Positions 19,710-29,499 are shown, counted from the first letter of the stretch. The stretch: DNA of 64,000 bases from Sporosarcina thermotolerans (GCF_030067815.1 NZ_CP125968.1:3216001-3280000), one strand, 5' to 3'. Notes: a model not told the origin generated them from the letters alone. Translations and numbers: made by a program.

Positions 19710-20247
19710 ATCAATAATGAGTTAACCACGAGATACATCATTACAGAAAAGACCTTCGTATTGGCACCGAAAATGCAGGCAACAAAATCTTCACAAGAGT
19801 CATCGAGCGGGAGAAGACGTTGATCGTTCCGAAAAAACCGTTACATATTGTGAGCCGTTCTTGCGCCGAATATGGTTCTGATTATGAAACCACCTTGAAG
19901 GCATCTAAAGTGTTATTCGGGAATAACAGACAAAAATCGCCCATTTTGTTGGCAAACTCTTATGGCTTACCATACATCTTCCTACCAACACTATCACCTC
20001 AGTCAGACCAAAATGTATGGATTGCGTACCATGCAATCGATCTTTTCAGCACTGACGGCTTAGGCACTTCCGTTTATTTTGATAATGGACAAAAATTCAA
20101 AACGGAAATCTCAGCCCCACCCTGTATCGCCAATTCGCCTTGGCAAGAATGATCGAAAAAGATTTCCTAAAGAAACGAGAAATGGCAAACCGTTCATTTT
20201 TCTTTTTCCCGGCTAATGAGAGGCCGAATAATTTCCCATCCTTGTGA
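19710..20247 (+). CDS. comK: Competence transcription factor ComK, two frameshifts
   Basis: ComK is the master activator of competence genes in Bacillus. The central part aligns with known ComK features: 'PKKPLHIVSRSCAEYGSDYE', 'KSPILLANSYGLPYIFLPT', then 'NVWIAYHAIDLF'. Adding one G at 19778-19779 connects the N-terminus ('LTTRYIITEKTFVLAPKMQ'), and adding one C at 20115-20118 connects the C-terminus ('TLYRQFALARMIEKDFLKKR'), giving about 180 aa. The start is uncertain: an AAGGGGG site (19695-19701) is followed by an ATC codon at 19710, and TTG at 19686 is in frame, so a start-codon error is possible. The stop overlaps the convergent YhjD-like gene by 35 nt. Confidence 0.75.
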
Positions 20248-20587
20248 AATACGAATCCAATAATTCTTCCGTCCTGTTTCTTAGACGGACATTCAAATAC
20301 CGGCGATGATCTTCATAGCCACCATTGATAAAAATGTATTCCGTAAACATACTATCCCTGTCCTTACGGATTACTTTCATATCATGGCGTCTCAGATAAA
20401 ATTTCGTTTCTTGCAACTCGCTTTGAACCTGTGTCATCGTAGCATCAATAATTTTAAGATAAGGGCCCTTCAATTTGAACGGGCCCTTTTCAAGCAGCTC
20501 CCGATCACGTTGCAATACAATTAAAAGCATCGGCAGATAAATCATATTTTCAAAATAAGGCAATGCCTTCCCAGGAATTAAAGGCAT
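20213..20587 (-). CDS. YhjD-like small protein
   Basis: A 124-aa protein rich in charged residues, with 'DRELLEKGPFKLKGPYLKII', then 'MTQVQSELQETKFYLRRH' and 'YLNVRLRNRTEELL'. It resembles the uncharacterised YhjD proteins of Bacillus, found near comK in B. subtilis (recalled from family knowledge, not searched). No signal peptide or membrane helix; the middle third is probably helical or coiled. ATG 20587 follows GGAGGAG by 6 nt. It is convergent with comK and overlaps its 3' end. Confidence 0.6.
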   Translation of the reverse strand: MPLIPGKALPYFENMIYLPMLLIVLQRDRELLEKGPFKLKGPYLKIIDATMTQVQSELQETKFYLRRHDMKVIRKDRDSMFTEYIFINGGYEDHRRYLNVRLRNRTEELLDSYFTRMGNYSASH

Positions 20588-20700
20588 CACTTTCTCCTCC
20601 TCTCAAAAGGAACGTTTGTTCTTATTATATGACTTAAATTCGGAAAATGCAACACAGGCCGGAAGGTAATTTTATCCGCAGCGGAGAATGAGTGAGGTAG

Positions 20701-20846
20701 CTGCGCGCTTTATGCGTGTTTCGGGAGATTTATGGACTTTTGCGGGGATTTGTGCGTATTTTGCGCGATTTATAAGCTTTTAACAGCGTTAAAGCGTGTT
20801 TCAATTGTTTTATGAGTATTTAAAGGAATTTATGCGATTTTGGAAA
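20701..20846. repeat. 20-bp phased array B (word TTTATGCGTG)
   Basis: Seven units at a 20-bp period (TTAT cores at 20710, 20730, then every 20 bp with some decay). Units of the type 'TTTATGCGTGTTTC' alternate with 'TTTATGGACTTTT' or 'TTTATAAGCTTTT'. It is the same family as array A, 16 kb away. It is followed by a terminator and the second palindromic element. Confidence 0.8.
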
Positions 20847-20850
20847 TAAA

Positions 20851-20888
20851 AAACGAGCCCACCATTTAATTTAATGATGGACTCGTTC
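20851..20888 (-). terminator. Terminator reading from the lipoprotein gene
   Basis: AACGAGCCCACCATT and AATGATGGACTCGTT pair with two wobble or mismatch positions around TAATTT. On the minus strand it is followed by a T-run, so it would end transcripts that leave 21077 and cross the palindromic element. Confidence 0.75.
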
Positions 20889-20930
20889 TTATGTTTTATT
20901 CAAAAAAATAATTTATTAAAAGCAGTCACC

Positions 20931-21069
20931 GTTGATTGAAGCGTAGGGCGGCGACTCCTGTGGGATTAAGCGCGAATGGTGAGACCCCGCAGGGAGCAAA
21001 GCGAAGCGTCGCGGACGAGGAGGCTCACCCGCGCCCCACGGAAAGCGTCCGCCCGAAGCGCAAATCAAC
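20931..21069. repeat. Long GC-rich palindromic intergenic element, copy 2
   Basis: About 139 bp bounded by GTTGATT/AATCAAC, with the same internal blocks as copy 1 (4646-4774): GGCGACTCCTG, GAGACCCCGCAGG, GACGAGGAGGCTC, GCGGAAAG/GGAAAGCGTCCGCC. It is slightly longer in the middle (AGCAAAGCGAAGCGTCGCGG). The bounding inverted repeat differs from copy 1 but covaries on both sides (ATTGATT/AATCAAT versus GTTGATT/AATCAAC), consistent with selection on pairing. Confidence 0.8.
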
Positions 21070-21076
21070 TTATTGC

Positions 21077-21649
21077 TTACTTCTGATCCTCCATATAATA
21101 AACTGAAGTGACCTTCCATTCCCCATCCTCTTTCGCGAAAACAGTCACCTGACGACCATTACGCTTCGTCTCAAGACCCGTCGACTTCTGCTTCATCGAA
21201 GTAAACAAATTCGCAAAAACTTGAGCCTCATTCGTATCCTCATCATACTTAACAACCGTAATATCCGACGCTTCACGGCTCAATGCGTACTCCTTAAAAA
21301 CACCCTCAATATAAACCCGCTCTTCATCAATTGTAAAACTCTTAGGATTTTTAGAAAGAACACTCATATATTCATCAACATCCTGATTATTAAAAGCATG
21401 CATATACGTCTCAAAAGACTTTATAATAAGATCCTTCTCCGCAGAAGGAACATTCGTCGCCTCTTCAATCGAACCGCCCAACATATTAAAACCAACCTTA
21501 TTTTCATCTACCCCGTGATCAATCGAACCAAAGCCACCAACCGTTTCACCATCACTTACAGAACCACCAGTGGAATTTTCCTTATTAGAACATGCCCCAA
21601 GAATAAGAACAAGCGCTAAAGCCAAGTAAATCAGTACATTTTTCTTCAT
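21077..21649 (-). CDS. Uncharacterised lipoprotein with NTF2-like C-terminal region
   Basis: A 190-aa protein with a lipoprotein signal ('LALALVLILGAC', lipobox Cys about residue 20). A Ser/Gly-rich linker is followed by a compact alpha+beta domain (about 70-190: 'SFETYMHAFNNQDVDEYMSV' ... 'VTVFAKEDGEWKVTSVYYM'). Its pattern resembles SnoaL/NTF2-like DUF domains. No catalytic residues are evident; a ligand-binding or scaffold role at the membrane surface is a guess. It lies 60 bp upstream of degU's stop, but a terminator separates the two. Confidence 0.7.
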   Translation of the reverse strand: MKKNVLIYLALALVLILGACSNKENSTGGSVSDGETVGGFGSIDHGVDENKVGFNMLGGSIEEATNVPSAEKDLIIKSFETYMHAFNNQDVDEYMSVLSKNPKSFTIDEERVYIEGVFKEYALSREASDITVVKYDEDTNEAQVFANLFTSMKQKSTGLETKRNGRQVTVFAKEDGEWKVTSVYYMEDQK

Positions 21650-21668
21650 ACTACTCCTCCTAACATTA

Positions 21669-21697
21669 AAAAAGGGACCCTTTAAAAGGCCCCTTTA
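21669..21697 (-). terminator. Terminator of degSU
   Basis: AAAGGGACC and GGCCCCTTT pair around CTTTTAAAA with one mismatch; located 16 nt after the degU stop on the minus strand. Confidence 0.7.
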
Positions 21698-21712
21698 TCA
21701 TACCAATTAATA

Positions 21713-22386
21713 TTACTTAACTTCAACCCAGCCGTTTTTGATTGCAGTGACAACTGCCTGAGTACGGTCGTTGACACTCATCTTTTGCAAGATGCTGGAT
21801 ACGTGGTTTTTCACAGTTTTTTCAGAGATGAAAAGCGTTTCCCCAATTGTACGGTTGCTTTGTCCATCCGTCAACAATTGTAATACTTCACATTCACGTC
21901 TTGTCAATAAATGAAGCGGACGGCGAATGTCATTTTGATGGAAGTATCCTTTATGTTCTCGTTCGCTGAGACGACGGTATTCCGCAACAAGATTGCGAGT
22001 CACTTTCGGATGTAGGTATGAACCTCCAGCCGCTACGACCTTGATGGCTTGGACGATAGCGTCAGCGTCCATTTCCTTCAGCATATAGCCAAGTGCGCCT
22101 GACTTCAACGCATGCGATACATATGAACATCATCATGGATGGAGAGAATGATAATTTTCGCGTCCGGGAATTCGTTTTTAACCTTTTCTGTTGCCTCTAC
22201 GCCATTCATTCCCGGCATGTTGATATCCATTAATACGACGTCTGGTTCAAAGCGTCTGTAAAGTTCAGCCACTTCAGAGCCATCGTCCCCCTCTCCCACT
22301 ACTTCGAATGAGTCTTCGAAATCGAGAATACGCTTAACACCTTCTCGGAAAAGCTGATGGTCATCCACAATTAAAATTTTGGTCAT
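21713..22386 (-). CDS. degU: Response regulator DegU, one frameshift
   Basis: NarL/LuxR-type response regulator, partner of DegS, controlling exoenzymes, competence and motility. The receiver has '[11 protein letters not shown]' and phospho-Asp54 in '[13 protein letters not shown]'; the C-terminal LuxR HTH is '[18 protein letters not shown]' and '[17 protein letters not shown]'. The frame breaks near 22120-22126; one extra base (for example T in CATATG) joins 'LSIHDDVH' to '[16 protein letters not shown]'. Repaired length is about 226 aa as expected. ATG 22386 is favoured by GGGAGGG 8 nt upstream, overlapping the degS stop. Confidence 0.92.
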
Positions 22387-22388
22387 TT

Positions 22389-23588
22389 TCATTCCCTCCC
22401 AATACCCTTTTCAACAATTATATTTTCCTGTAACGGAATACGGAATAACACTGTAGTACCATTGCCTACGCTTGAAATAATTTTCATTTCACCTTTCAGC
22501 AATTCAATGCGCTCCCGCATCCCAATAATACCGAATGATTTCTCTTTAGATTGATTTACGTCAAAGCCTTTTCCATTATCTTTCACTACAATGTTCATTG
22601 TATCACGAAGCCATTCAACTTTCACCCATACATCCCTTGATTTACCATGTTTAAGGGCGTTGGTAATGCATTCCTGAACAAGTCGAAAAGTCGACACTTC
22701 AAAATTCGGCTCCAAGCGCCGCTCGCTGCCATTATTCACGAAGTGAATTGTAGTACCTTTCTCATATTCCATGGTCGTTTGGGAATACTTTCGTAGTGTC
22801 GGTATTAACCCTAAATCATCAAGCGCCATGGGACGTAGGTCATAAATGATACGACGCACTTCAAGAAGGGCATTTCTTACCATTTCCTTTAATGAGTGAA
22901 GCTCGGATATCGCTTCATTGGGACCTCTTTCGGTAAAGGTCTTTTCAATAAGTCCAGAACGAAGCAGAACATTGGCGAGCATCTGAGCTGGACCGTCGTG
23001 AATATCCCGGGAAAGGCGTTTTCGTTCTTCCTCTTGTGCCTGGATAATCTGAACAGCGAACTCCTGTTTCTTTCGTGCCGTTTCTAACGCTTCACCAACC
23101 TTTTTCAAATCGGAAGTCAAATACGAAATGACTGTAGTTACCTGATTAATAAGGTGATCAGCTTTATCAATTGTCTCTAATAGAGCTGCTATTCGCCGAT
23201 CAAGATCGTCCCGGCGTGCACGTAATTGCTTTTCCTCCATCCGGTTGATAGATAACCTTACAAGCAGATCATTCGCAGTCTCATAAGCCTTTCGCACTTC
23301 TTCCTCGGAGTAATTCATAAAGTTCTTCGATACATCCGCAAGTCTTCTCCGAGAATGCCGTGTCAAATCCTCTAAATTATCTCCTTCATCGATTACCCGG
23401 GAAATCTCTTCTTTAATAAGTGCAATTTCAGTCTGCATCTCCTGGAAGGTTAGGCGGCTTTGCTCGCTAATAGAGAAAATATCATTTTTGGATTTATCCA
23501 TCACATTAACCATATTATCGAAGATACTTTCCAAACGTTGGATATCCATGGTATTCTCTGCCAATTTTAACACTCCCATCCAGGCCAC
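22389..23588 (-). CDS. degS: Sensor histidine kinase DegS
   Basis: Cytoplasmic histidine kinase of about 390-399 aa. It has a long coiled-coil sensor region (about 30-185), the H-box '[20 protein letters not shown]' with phospho-acceptor His197, '[13 protein letters not shown]', and the HATPase_c domain with '[12 protein letters not shown]' and 'DNGKGFD'. It has no membrane segment, as in B. subtilis DegS. Start uncertain: ATG 23588 or TTG 23564; the latter has a GGGAG site 8 nt upstream and gives a more family-like N-terminus. Upstream are divergent yvyE and the wall-teichoic-acid genes, the conserved Bacillus neighbourhood. Confidence 0.93.
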   Translation of the reverse strand: MAWMGVLKLAENTMDIQRLESIFDNMVNVMDKSKNDIFSISEQSRLTFQEMQTEIALIKEEISRVIDEGDNLEDLTRHSRRRLADVSKNFMNYSEEEVRKAYETANDLLVRLSINRMEEKQLRARRDDLDRRIAALLETIDKADHLINQVTTVISYLTSDLKKVGEALETARKKQEFAVQIIQAQEEERKRLSRDIHDGPAQMLANVLLRSGLIEKTFTERGPNEAISELHSLKEMVRNALLEVRRIIYDLRPMALDDLGLIPTLRKYSQTTMEYEKGTTIHFVNNGSERRLEPNFEVSTFRLVQECITNALKHGKSRDVWVKVEWLRDTMNIVVKDNGKGFDVNQSKEKSFGIIGMRERIELLKGEMKIISSVGNGTTVLFRIPLQENIIVEKGIGRE

Positions 23589-23697
23589 TATGTAGCAATG
23601 TTGCAGTATTCTTTAATAACGAATACACTTTATTATTATATCATCATAAAACTGAATACATATTAAGATTGTATTACAAGTGATAGGGGTGCTGCAA

Positions 23698-24330
23698 ATG
23701 AGAGCGGATTACAAAACAGTCAAATTGTCCGGCGAAAGTGAACTCGTCATACAAAAATCTAAATTCCTCACATATGTCAGACGGGTAGAGACGGAAGAGG
23801 AAGCATTGGATTTCATACAAGAGATCAAAAAGATGCACCATACAGCGACACACAACTGTTCAGCCTATATTATCGGGGAGCATGACCAGATTCAAAAAGC
23901 GAATGATGACGGAGAACCATCAGGAACAGCTGGTTTTCCGATGCTTGAAGTCCTGAAAAAACAAGGATTGAAAGATACTGCAGTTGTAGTAACTCGCTAT
24001 TTCGGAGGCATCAAATTAGGCGGCGGCGGACTAATTCGGGCGTATGGCCGGGCCACAACCGAAGGAATAGCCGCAACCGGTGTAGTTGAACGAAAGCTGC
24101 ATCAGTTAATGAAAGTTTCCATCGATTACACTTGGCTTGGAAAAGTTGAGAATGAAGTTAGGCAATCTCCTTATCCATTAAAAGAGATTCTATATGAGGA
24201 AGACGTCAGCTTACTGCTATACGTACCGACTGATCATTCCAATGAATTTATCGAATGGATAACAGATTTAACAAACGGCCAAGCCGAGATATCCACTGAA
24301 TCTAATACATTCCTTGAATTTGAAGTCTGA
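23698..24330 (+). CDS. yvyE: YvyE/YigZ (IMPACT) family protein
   Basis: A 210-aa protein with the UPF0029/IMPACT N-terminal domain: 'KSKFLTYVRRVETEEEALDF', 'HHTATHNCSAYIIG', 'NDDGEPSGTAGFPMLEVLKK' and 'VVVTRYFGGIKLGGGGLIRAYG', plus the C-terminal DUF1949 (about 135-205). Biochemical role unclear; homologues are linked to translation control in eukaryotes. ATG 23698 follows AGGGGTG. It is the standard neighbour of degS and is transcribed divergently from it. Confidence 0.9.
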   Translation: MRADYKTVKLSGESELVIQKSKFLTYVRRVETEEEALDFIQEIKKMHHTATHNCSAYIIGEHDQIQKANDDGEPSGTAGFPMLEVLKKQGLKDTAVVVTRYFGGIKLGGGGLIRAYGRATTEGIAATGVVERKLHQLMKVSIDYTWLGKVENEVRQSPYPLKEILYEEDVSLLLYVPTDHSNEFIEWITDLTNGQAEISTESNTFLEFEV

Positions 24331-24483
24331 TAATAGTATACGACAACCGAATTTAATAGTATAATGGTGAAAGTTGACGAATGATTACATTTATTGCAAC
24401 TAAGTTACACGTAGACTTTTGCGCATACTAACTAAAAGATTAAAATTGCTAAGAAAATTCCTTAGCCCGGTGGAGGCTTAAAT

Positions 24484-25541
24484 ATGAAAAGAAAAGAATT
24501 TAAAAAAATGAAGAAAGCGACGTCAAAGACTCGTATTGCCGTCAAAATAGGTCTATTAGTTTCGTTGACCGCATTGCTTGTAATAGCTTCCTACGCGCTT
24601 TCATTGCGTCAGAAGGCTGAACAAGCCGTCGAAAATGCATATGAAGCGGTTCCTACTACATCGAAATCCGAATTAAGAGGTAATTCCAAGGTTAAGCCGT
24701 CGAGGGATAACGTATCCATTTTATTAATCGGTGTAGATGAAAATGATACTCGGATGGAAGCAAGAGGCCGCTCCGATGCACTTCTTGTTGCAACCTTCAA
24801 TGTGGAAGAAAAATCCGTAAAATTATTAAGCATCCCTCGGGACTCTTACGTCTACATCCCGAAAGTCGGATATAAAGATCGGATCAACCATGCTCATGCT
24901 TTCGGAGGAACTCATGCAGCAATCGAAACAGTCGAGGAATTGTTAGACATTCCAATCGATTATTATGTGAAGATGAATTTCAATGCGTTTATCGAAGTTG
25001 TTGATGCATTAGGCGGTATTGAAGTCGAAGTACCATATAACAGACTGGAAAAAGACGAAAATGATAAAAACACCATTCAATTGAAAAAAGGACTTCATGT
25101 GCTTGACGGTCGACATGCTCTTGCATTAGCTGCACACGTAAGCTTGATAGCGATCTTGAACGTGGAAAGCGCCAACAAATGATTTTGCAAGCAATCATCA
25201 AAGAAACGGCTTCAGTGAAATCGATCGGGAAGTATGGAGATGTCATCGAGGCTGTCGGAGATAATATGAAAACTGACATGACCTTTGGTGTGATGACATC
25301 GTTCTGGGAATATGCAAAAGGTGGTATGCCCAAAATCGATACGATTAACTTAAAAGGCTATGATGATTATTCAAAAGGTCCCTATTATTATCAGTTGGAT
25401 CAAACCGACCTGGAAAATGTAAAACAGTTATTGAAAGCCCATCTTGGACTCATCCCGGATTCTTCGAATTTAACTGATGGCAGTTCAGACATTTACGGGG
25501 CAACAGATGAAAGTGCTGATGGCAGTGAAGATATAAAATGA
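24484..25541 (+). CDS. tagV: LytR-CpsA-Psr family wall polymer ligase (TagV-like), one frameshift
   Basis: Transfers anionic polymers such as wall teichoic acid from undecaprenyl-phosphate onto peptidoglycan, outside the membrane. N-terminal membrane anchor at about 18-40 ('IGLLVSLTALLVIASYA'); the LCP domain contains 'VSILLIGVDEN', 'RGRSDALLVATF', 'LSIPRDSYVYIP' and 'DRINHAHAFGG'. A base is missing near 25131; adding C turns 'LALA' into 'LALARTRKLDSDLERGKRQQ', the expected LCP motif. Repaired length is about 353 aa. It faces tagO, which makes the first teichoic-acid lipid intermediate; B. subtilis has yvhJ (tagV) in the same slot. Confidence 0.88.
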
Positions 25542-25580
25542 AAAAACATCCCGCTGATTCTATTCAGCTGGGTGTTTTTT
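25541..25580 (+). terminator. Terminator of the LCP gene
   Basis: AAAAAACATCCCGCTGA and TTCAGCTGGGTGTTTTTT pair with one mismatch directly after the stop. Confidence 0.85.
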
Positions 25581-25639
25581 GTTGGAACAAAATATAATCC
25601 AGATAGGTCGAAGGTCATGAAACGACGATATTTCGTGAA

Positions 25640-25744
25640 GTGACCGATAACTCGCAGCAAGTGACCGATATCTTTGCGATAGTGACCGATAACCCCCGGC
25701 AAGTGACCGATAAATTTGTGAAAGTGACAGATAACCACCCGCGA
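25640..25744. repeat. 21-bp phased array D (word GTGACCGATAA)
   Basis: Five exact-period units at 25640, 25661, 25682, 25703 and 25724, each starting GTGACCGATA (last GTGACAGATA), between convergent LCP and tagO genes. The variable halves alternate: AAC-type (1, 3, 5) and A/T-rich (2, 4). Read on the other strand the word is TTATCGGTCAC, which shares TTATC with array C. Confidence 0.8.
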
Positions 25745-25779
25745 CAAACAATCGATCCCCATTTTTGTTTCATTCCAAT

Positions 25780-25821
25780 AAAAAAGAACGATGATATGCA
25801 TCATTCGCATACCACCGTTCT
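25780..25821 (-). terminator. Terminator of tagO
   Basis: AGAACG...ATATGC pairs with GCGTAT...CGTTCT across 25785-25821, followed on the minus strand by a run of T. Confidence 0.6.
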
Positions 25822-25833
25822 ATATAGTATTAT

Positions 25834-26877
25834 TTATTTTCCAATCATACGAACAAGGTTCAATATAGGACGATAATTTGTTCCGGCCAGGCCAATGACT
25901 TCGACGAAAAGCTCAATTGCAAGGAGCATGACGGCGATAAGTACGATTGCGCCCCAGACCGTTGCCTGTGAGAAAAGTACAGCCGCAACACCGAATAGAA
26001 TAGCAAGTCCGTAAATAATAAGAACAGTCTGTCTGTGGGAGAACCCTGCTCTCAACAGACAATGATGTAAATGCGATTTATCTGGTGCTGAAATCGGTTG
26101 TTTCATCCTTAAACGACGAACAATCGCAAAGAATGTGTCCGAAATTGGTACACCTAACATGATGATTGGGATGACCAACGAAACGACTGCAACATTCTTA
26201 AACCCTAATAATGCTAATACTGCAATCATGTAACCAAGGAATAATGCCCCTGTATCCCCCATAAAAATTTTCGCGGGCTGGAAATTATAGAACAGGAAGC
26301 CAAGTGAGCTTGCAGCCAAGATAGCAGCAGTCGCGACAACGAACATGTCTCCCATGATTACAGCCATCACAGTAATAGATATGAGAGCAATCGTAGAAAC
26401 GCCAGCAGCAAGACCATCCAAGCCATCAATTAGATTAATAGCGTTAGTTATGCCAACAATCCAAATGATTGTAATTGGAATACTTAAGTATCCAAAATCA
26501 AAAGGACCGAAAAATGGTAAGTTAATGAATTCGATTTGTAAACCGCCCCAAGCGACAACTACAATAGAAGCAGCCAATTGGCCAAGTAACTTAGCCTTAG
26601 CGGTGATATCAAGCATATCATCCAAAAATCCAGTTATGATAATGATAAGTGCTCCAACAAGAATTCCAATTGCATGCTCATCTTCAGGACGTAATAATAA
26701 ATAGCCGACAGCGAAAGCGCCAAAAATTGCGACCCCGCCGATACGCGGCATGACGGACGCATGCACTTTCCTATAATTGGGATGATCGACTGCCCCGATT
26801 CGGAATGCAAACTTTATGACAAGTGGAGTTAGTATGATGGAAGCTACGAATGCAGCAGCCATTGCAAGGAATAACAT
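25834..26877 (-). CDS. tagO: Undecaprenyl-phosphate N-acetylglucosaminyl 1-phosphate transferase TagO
   Basis: Polytopic membrane enzyme (about 10-11 helices, 347 aa) of the MraY/WecA family that starts wall teichoic acid synthesis by moving GlcNAc-1-P to undecaprenyl phosphate. Diagnostic motifs: 'HPNYRKVHASVMPRIGG', 'GFLDDMLDITAKAKL', 'NAINLIDGLDGLAAG', 'FMGDTGALFLGY' and 'SHLHHCLLRAGF'. ATG 26877 is chosen because GGGGAGGAAGGAC ends just upstream; the longer frame to 26901 runs over it. It pairs functionally with the LCP ligase next door. Confidence 0.93.
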   Translation of the reverse strand: MLFLAMAAAFVASIILTPLVIKFAFRIGAVDHPNYRKVHASVMPRIGGVAIFGAFAVGYLLLRPEDEHAIGILVGALIIIITGFLDDMLDITAKAKLLGQLAASIVVVAWGGLQIEFINLPFFGPFDFGYLSIPITIIWIVGITNAINLIDGLDGLAAGVSTIALISITVMAVIMGDMFVVATAAILAASSLGFLFYNFQPAKIFMGDTGALFLGYMIAVLALLGFKNVAVVSLVIPIIMLGVPISDTFFAIVRRLRMKQPISAPDKSHLHHCLLRAGFSHRQTVLIIYGLAILFGVAAVLFSQATVWGAIVLIAVMLLAIELFVEVIGLAGTNYRPILNLVRMIGK

Positions 26878-27132
26878 GTCCTTCCTCCCCGAATAAAACA
26901 AATTTAGATAGCCAAACGTATTATAGCACGTTTAGATAGGGAAAGCATCCAAGTTTGCAAAAACATAGACTTCCATACCCTATTTTAATTTAACTCAAAC
27001 TATAAACGAACATTTAAGCGGCTTCGTATCGTGCGTAATGTTTGATTTCTCCCTTGTGGTAGTCATTTCAGATATACTTTGATAAAATAGACGTATCCTT
27101 AAAGAGGGATTAGACAAAGGAGCATCCATTAC

Positions 27133-29499
27133 ATGTTATCATTTTTTAAGCGTTCAAATCAAACTAGTGAAAGACAGCTTCGCAAATACCGTAAAGTTGT
27201 TCAACACATAAATAATTTAGAATCAAAATACGAAGGCTTCACTGACGAAGAACTTGCAAATATGACTACAGTATTTAAAGAGCAACTTCAAAACGGTGAA
27301 ACCGTCCATGATATCCTTCCAGAGGCTTTTGCAGTTGTGCGTGAAGCCTCGAAACGAATCTTGGACATGCGCCACTTCGATGTGCAACTAATCGGCGGAA
27401 TGGTATTAGCCGAAGGAAATATAGCAGAGATGCCGACAGGTGAAGGAAAGACACTTGTTGCTTCACTTCCTTCCTATTTAAGAGCTCTCGAAGGAAAAGG
27501 TGTCCACGTTATTACCGTCAATGATTATCTTGCTAAACGAGATTATGATCAAATCGGTCAAATTCATCGCTTCCTTGGACTGACTGTCGGTTTAAATGTA
27601 CCGATGATGCAAGGGCCCGAAAAGCAGGATGCGTATATGTCCGACATCACATACGGAGTCGGCACGGAGTTTGGATTCGACTATCTTCGCGATAATATGG
27701 TGCGTCATACGGCAGATAAAGTTCAGCGTCCATACCATTTTGCGATTATCGATGAAGTCGACAGCGTTCTGATTGATGAAGCGAAAACACCTTTGATTGT
27801 CGCCGGCAAAATGCAGGCAGATGCGGATCTTCATTTTATCGCCGCAAGACTTGCTAAGCGTTTCAAAAAGGGCGTGGATTTTGAATTCGACGATGAAACA
27901 AAAGCTACTTCATTGACTGAGGAAGGCATCGAGAAGGTTGAAAAGGCGTTTGGCATCGATAATCTATATGATTTGGAACACCAAACACTCTATCATTACA
28001 TGATCCAAGCAGTTCGCGCATATGTCATTTTCAAACGCGATGTCGATTATATCGTGAAAGATGAAAAAGTAGAGCTTGTCGATATGTTCACTGGCCGAAT
28101 TATGGAAGGAAGGACGCTTTCGGACGGCCTTCACCAGGCGATTGAAGCAAAAGAGGGTCTGCCCATCACCGATGAAAATAAAGCACAAGCCCAAATTACG
28201 ATTCAGAACTATTTCCGGATGTACCCAACGCTAAGCGGAATGACAGGAACTGCGAAGACTCAGGAAAAAGAATTCCGTGAAGTATATAATATGGAAGTTA
28301 TCCAAATTCCAACGAATCGTCCGCGCGCTCGTATTGATTCACCAGATATGGTGTACCAAACGATTGAGCAGAAGTACGAAGCGGTTGCAAAAGAAGTTGC
28401 CAAGCGACATGAAAAAGGACAACCCGTTCTTGTTGGTACTACATCTATTTTGCAATCTGAAAAAGTGGCCGATTATTTGGATCGCTTTAAGCTTGACTAT
28501 AACCTTTTGAATGCAAAAAGCGTTGAACAGGAAGTCGACCTCATTTCACAAGCAGGACAATATGGTCATATTACGGTAGCTACGAACATGGCTGGACGCG
28601 GAACTGACATTGTGCTTGGTGACGGTGTCGAGGAAATCGGTGGACTTTTCGTCTTAGGTACGGAAAAGCACGAAAGCCGTCGAATCGACAACCAATTACG
28701 CGGTCGTTCCGGACGTCAAGGTGACCACGGTGAAAGCCAGTTCTTCCTCTCACTTGAAGATGAAATGTTTACTCGTTTCGCAAAAGATGATTTGGAGAAA
28801 TTCAATAAAAAAGTCAAAACCGGTGAAAATGGCCTTGTTCAAAATCCGGAAGTGAATGAATTGACAGAGCGTACGCAACGAATTGTCGAAGGCGCCCACT
28901 TCTCCATGCGCGAATACAATTTGAAGTTGGATGATGTCATCAATGACCAACGCGGTGTTCTTTATTCATTACGGGATAAAGTTCTTGAACAAGAAGACCT
29001 TTTCAGCCAGTTAAAAACAATGGTGTCTGAAGCGGTGGAATTTGTCGTTTACGACAGTTGCCCTGAAAATGAAACTGTCGACAACTATGATTTCGATAGA
29101 ATCGAAAGGACGATGAACAGCCTTTTACTGAAGCCGCTTACGCTGCCGCGTAATGTAGAAAAGCCTTCTGATATCCTGAAATTATACAAAGAGCCGATTG
29201 ATGAACTGTTTGCCTATGTCGATTCTTTCGCTGATAATGAGGAAGTCGTCAACCTCATCCCTCAAGTAATGTTGAGCCATATCGATAGTATGTGGGTGAA
29301 ACATCTTGAAGTGATGACCCGTCTGAAAGAAGGGATTGGTTTACGATCTTACGGACAAGAAGACCCGATGCGGATTTATCAGCGTGAAGGCCTGCAACTA
29401 TTCGCCACACATTACCAAAAGCTGCGCCGCAGTATCGCATCCGAGGTAATCGGATTTATGAAGCTTATTTCACAACAACAGGAGGCCGATGAATCATGA
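27133..29499 (+). CDS. secA2: Accessory Sec translocase ATPase SecA2
   Basis: A 788-aa SecA paralogue. DEAD motor: Walker A 'MPTGEGKT' (100-107), Walker B 'AIIDEVDSVLIDEA', preprotein cross-linking domain around 220-350, second RecA fold with 'NMAGRGTDIVLGDGV' and 'QLRGRSGRQGDHGESQFFLS', then a helical scaffold. It lacks the C-terminal zinc-binding tail of housekeeping SecA, and is shorter. The stop overlaps the start of the S-layer assembly gene (ATGA), so the two are coupled. In Bacillaceae such SecA2 proteins export S-layer or SLH proteins; an SLH-domain hydrolase is encoded at 42985. Confidence 0.92.
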   Translation: MLSFFKRSNQTSERQLRKYRKVVQHINNLESKYEGFTDEELANMTTVFKEQLQNGETVHDILPEAFAVVREASKRILDMRHFDVQLIGGMVLAEGNIAEMPTGEGKTLVASLPSYLRALEGKGVHVITVNDYLAKRDYDQIGQIHRFLGLTVGLNVPMMQGPEKQDAYMSDITYGVGTEFGFDYLRDNMVRHTADKVQRPYHFAIIDEVDSVLIDEAKTPLIVAGKMQADADLHFIAARLAKRFKKGVDFEFDDETKATSLTEEGIEKVEKAFGIDNLYDLEHQTLYHYMIQAVRAYVIFKRDVDYIVKDEKVELVDMFTGRIMEGRTLSDGLHQAIEAKEGLPITDENKAQAQITIQNYFRMYPTLSGMTGTAKTQEKEFREVYNMEVIQIPTNRPRARIDSPDMVYQTIEQKYEAVAKEVAKRHEKGQPVLVGTTSILQSEKVADYLDRFKLDYNLLNAKSVEQEVDLISQAGQYGHITVATNMAGRGTDIVLGDGVEEIGGLFVLGTEKHESRRIDNQLRGRSGRQGDHGESQFFLSLEDEMFTRFAKDDLEKFNKKVKTGENGLVQNPEVNELTERTQRIVEGAHFSMREYNLKLDDVINDQRGVLYSLRDKVLEQEDLFSQLKTMVSEAVEFVVYDSCPENETVDNYDFDRIERTMNSLLLKPLTLPRNVEKPSDILKLYKEPIDELFAYVDSFADNEEVVNLIPQVMLSHIDSMWVKHLEVMTRLKEGIGLRSYGQEDPMRIYQREGLQLFATHYQKLRRSIASEVIGFMKLISQQQEADES

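Noticed and set aside
20916-21119. 67-aa ORF on the minus strand
   Set aside because: Lies within the GC-rich palindromic element; explained by that repeat and lacks a ribosome site.
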